Assembly (NCBI GenBank): GCA_032718475.1
Contig: JAUCBJ010000701.1
Coordinates: 1-64,000 of the forward strand
Direction: 5' to 3'
DNA length: 64,000 nucleotides
Origin: Nemertoderma westbladi
Taxonomy: Eukaryota; Xenacoelomorpha; Nemertodermatida; Nemertodermatidae
Shown here: positions 62,284-64,000 of the stretch, piece after piece
How positions within the stretch are numbered: position 1 is the stretch's first letter
How the letters are laid out: each line of letters opens with the position of its first letter
Program-made: the position numbers and the translations under genes
The notes under the pieces: model-generated
What the model was told of the DNA's origin: nothing
Seen by the model: only the letters and a program-made list of their open reading frames with translations
Databases searched by the model: none

Positions 62284-63358
62284 GAGAATGTTAGTTAGTT
62301 TGTATTCTTTTTTAAGTTTTGACAGACTGACTGACTGACAGAAAGGCCGACAAACAGACAGACTAGATTTATGTAAACCTGAAAACTGACACCAGAAATG
62401 AAATCAGCACCCCTTAAAACCCCCATAGCGAGAATGTTAGTTAATTTGAATTATCTTTTAAGTTTTGACAGACTGACTGACAGAATGACCGACAGACAGA
62501 CAGACTAGATTTATGTAAACGTGAAAACTGACATCAGAAATGTAATCAGCACTCCTTAAAACCCCCATAGCGAGAATGTTAGCGACAAGTTTTAAATATT
62601 AACCATATTTCGTAAGATATATTTTAAAACATTTATTTATTAATAATGCAATAACTGAATAACCAGATAACGGAAAGACAAATCGAATTGAAACTTTTAA
62701 TTACTAATAATAATTGTGGTGAGAGGTGATGGAAATCAAGAATATATGTTATGTTATGGAGCACGCGTTGGTAGGCACAGGCAAATGAATTGATGTCTGT
62801 TGAGATGTATTGAAGGAGCACTATTCCTTCTACTGGACTAACGAGAATGTTAGTTAGTTTGTATTCTATTTTTAAGTTTTGACAGACTGACTGACTGACA
62901 GAAAGGCCGACAAACAGACAGACTAGATTTATGTAAACCTGAAAACTGACACCAGAAATGAAATCAGCACCCCTTAAAACCCCCATAGCGAGAATGTTAG
63001 TTAATTTGAATTATCTTTTAAGTTTTGACAGACTGACTGACAGAATGACCGACAGACAGACAGTCTAGATTTATGTAAACGTGAAAACTGACATCAGAAA
63101 TGTAATCAGCACTCCTTAAAACCCCCATAGCGAGAATGTTAGCGACAAGTTTTAAATATTAACCATATTTCGTAAGATATATTTTAAAACATTTATTTAT
63201 TAATAATGCAATAACTGAATAACCAGATAACGGAAAGACAAATCGAATTGAAACTTTTAATTACTAATAATAATTGTGGTGAGAGGTGATGGAAATCAAG
63301 AATATATGTTATGTTATGGAGCACGCGTTGGTGGGCACAGGCAAATGAATTGATGTCT
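62284..63358. repeat. Tandem duplication of family R, 559-bp period
   Basis: GAGAATGTTAGTTAGTTTG begins units at 62284 and 62843. Each contains two GACAGACTGACTGAC microsatellite blocks. Copies are about 99% identical by eye. The second unit is cut short at 63358 by family Y. Confidence 0.85.
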
Positions 63359-63360
63359 GT

Positions 63361-63620
63361 GGGGCGAGCCACGAAGTGAGTGAGCCTTAGCGTAGTGGTA
63401 CCATTAATCAACCTGTGGGGCGAGCCACGAAGTGAGTGAGCCTTAGCGTAGTGGTACCATTAATCAACCTGTCGTTCTGTCGTTCTGTCGTTCTGTCGCG
63501 TCCAATTTTAAACGTTAATAACTCAGCCAATCTTTGATGAAATCTATCCAAACTTGGTACACATGTTGTTTGGCAAAAGTTTAGAAATTTTCCAAGTAGA
63601 ATTTCCGTGTGGCCTTCGAG
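63361..63620. repeat. Repeat family Y, copy 2 (inverted)
   Basis: Reverse complement of 50538-50859, with two rather than three 56-bp units (63361 and 63417) and a (GTTCTGTC)n stretch at 63472-63497. Confidence 0.85.
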
Positions 63621-64000
63621 AAGCTAAGATAATAGCAGTTAATTAGTTAATTAAGTTGATTACGGTAAAAACACCATTTTCAACCTGCCTGTTAAAGGAA
63701 ATTAATTGTTTTACAGTATAAGATTTAAATAATTATACTTAAAAATTATACAGATGTAATCCACATACGCCATTCTATTATAGTTTTTAATTAGTTCAAG
63801 TGATTTGCTTTATTAATTGTGTCTTTAATTGATCTAAAGTAATTAAAACGTCATAAAAAATTGATTCTCATTAAATACTGCTCATTTATTGGCTAACATG
63901 CTGGTACAATGGAAGGATGTGTGTGTAAGGCAGCTAGTGCTGGGAATGATTATTGGTCAAGTCTCTGCTGGTGTGGAGCTAGCTGGGAGTTGTGGCTGTA
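63621..64000. other. No supported gene
   Basis: AT-rich to about 63900, then a GC-richer 100 bp to the window end that could begin another feature; too short to judge. Confidence 0.35.

Overview
This is metazoan nuclear DNA, most likely from an AT-rich marine invertebrate. The species cannot be named from the sequence. The eukaryotic evidence is two phase-1/1 exons with GT-AG borders that encode an EGF-like and a fibronectin type II-like module, many retroelements, TATA-containing LTRs and tRNA-derived SINE sequence. There are no bacterial-type operons and no intact ordinary gene. Almost everything recognisable is mobile DNA, much of it nested.

Layout. 1-650: end of a BEL/Pao element (pol tail plus 3' LTR). 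1.9-6.2 kb: two unrecognised ORFs, one with a CCHC knuckle, ending at a purine tract and a 1.29-kb LTR. 7.8-12 kb: two minus-strand exons of a host extracellular-protein gene, with a LINE relic, a hAT-like element and a 15-bp satellite in and near its intron. 12.4-13 kb: a foldback element. 13.45-19.77 kb: a three-layer nest, in which a SINE is split by a LINE and the LINE is split by a BEL/Pao element without reverse transcriptase; target-site duplications support each step. 20.9-25.2 kb: retroelement and transposase relics. 25.8-30.1 kb: a decayed BEL/Pao element. 30.2-32.5 kb: a LINE with a long intact RT ORF.

32.5-45.7 kb is a decayed Polinton/Maverick (adintovirus-like) element and the most interesting part of the window. 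Its left arm (plus strand) has an unknown ORF, a zinc-finger protein-primed DNA polymerase B and, directly behind the polymerase, a 180-codon reading frame that looks like a two-repeat TATA-binding protein (TBP). Its right arm (minus strand) has the integrase, two related minor-capsid genes in tandem, a basic glycine-rich pX-like protein, the major capsid protein, an adenain-like protease and an unknown conserved-looking gene. Capsid genes abut or overlap by a few bases. No packaging ATPase is visible. Stops and frameshifts in polB, MCP, one minor capsid gene and the integrase mark it as a relic.

45.9-64 kb is repeat-dominated: foldback elements, a 1.1-kb TTAA-flanked palindrome, a small Ty3/Gypsy element with nearly identical LTRs but only an integrase, a solo LTR and a related LTR of the family seen at 4.9 kb, and a 411-bp tandem repeat. 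Each full unit of that repeat carries a Pol III-type tRNA-like head followed by a complete type I hammerhead ribozyme on the minus strand, which is the structure of an animal retrozyme or ribozyme-bearing SINE.

All homology statements come from reading motifs by eye; no database search was run.
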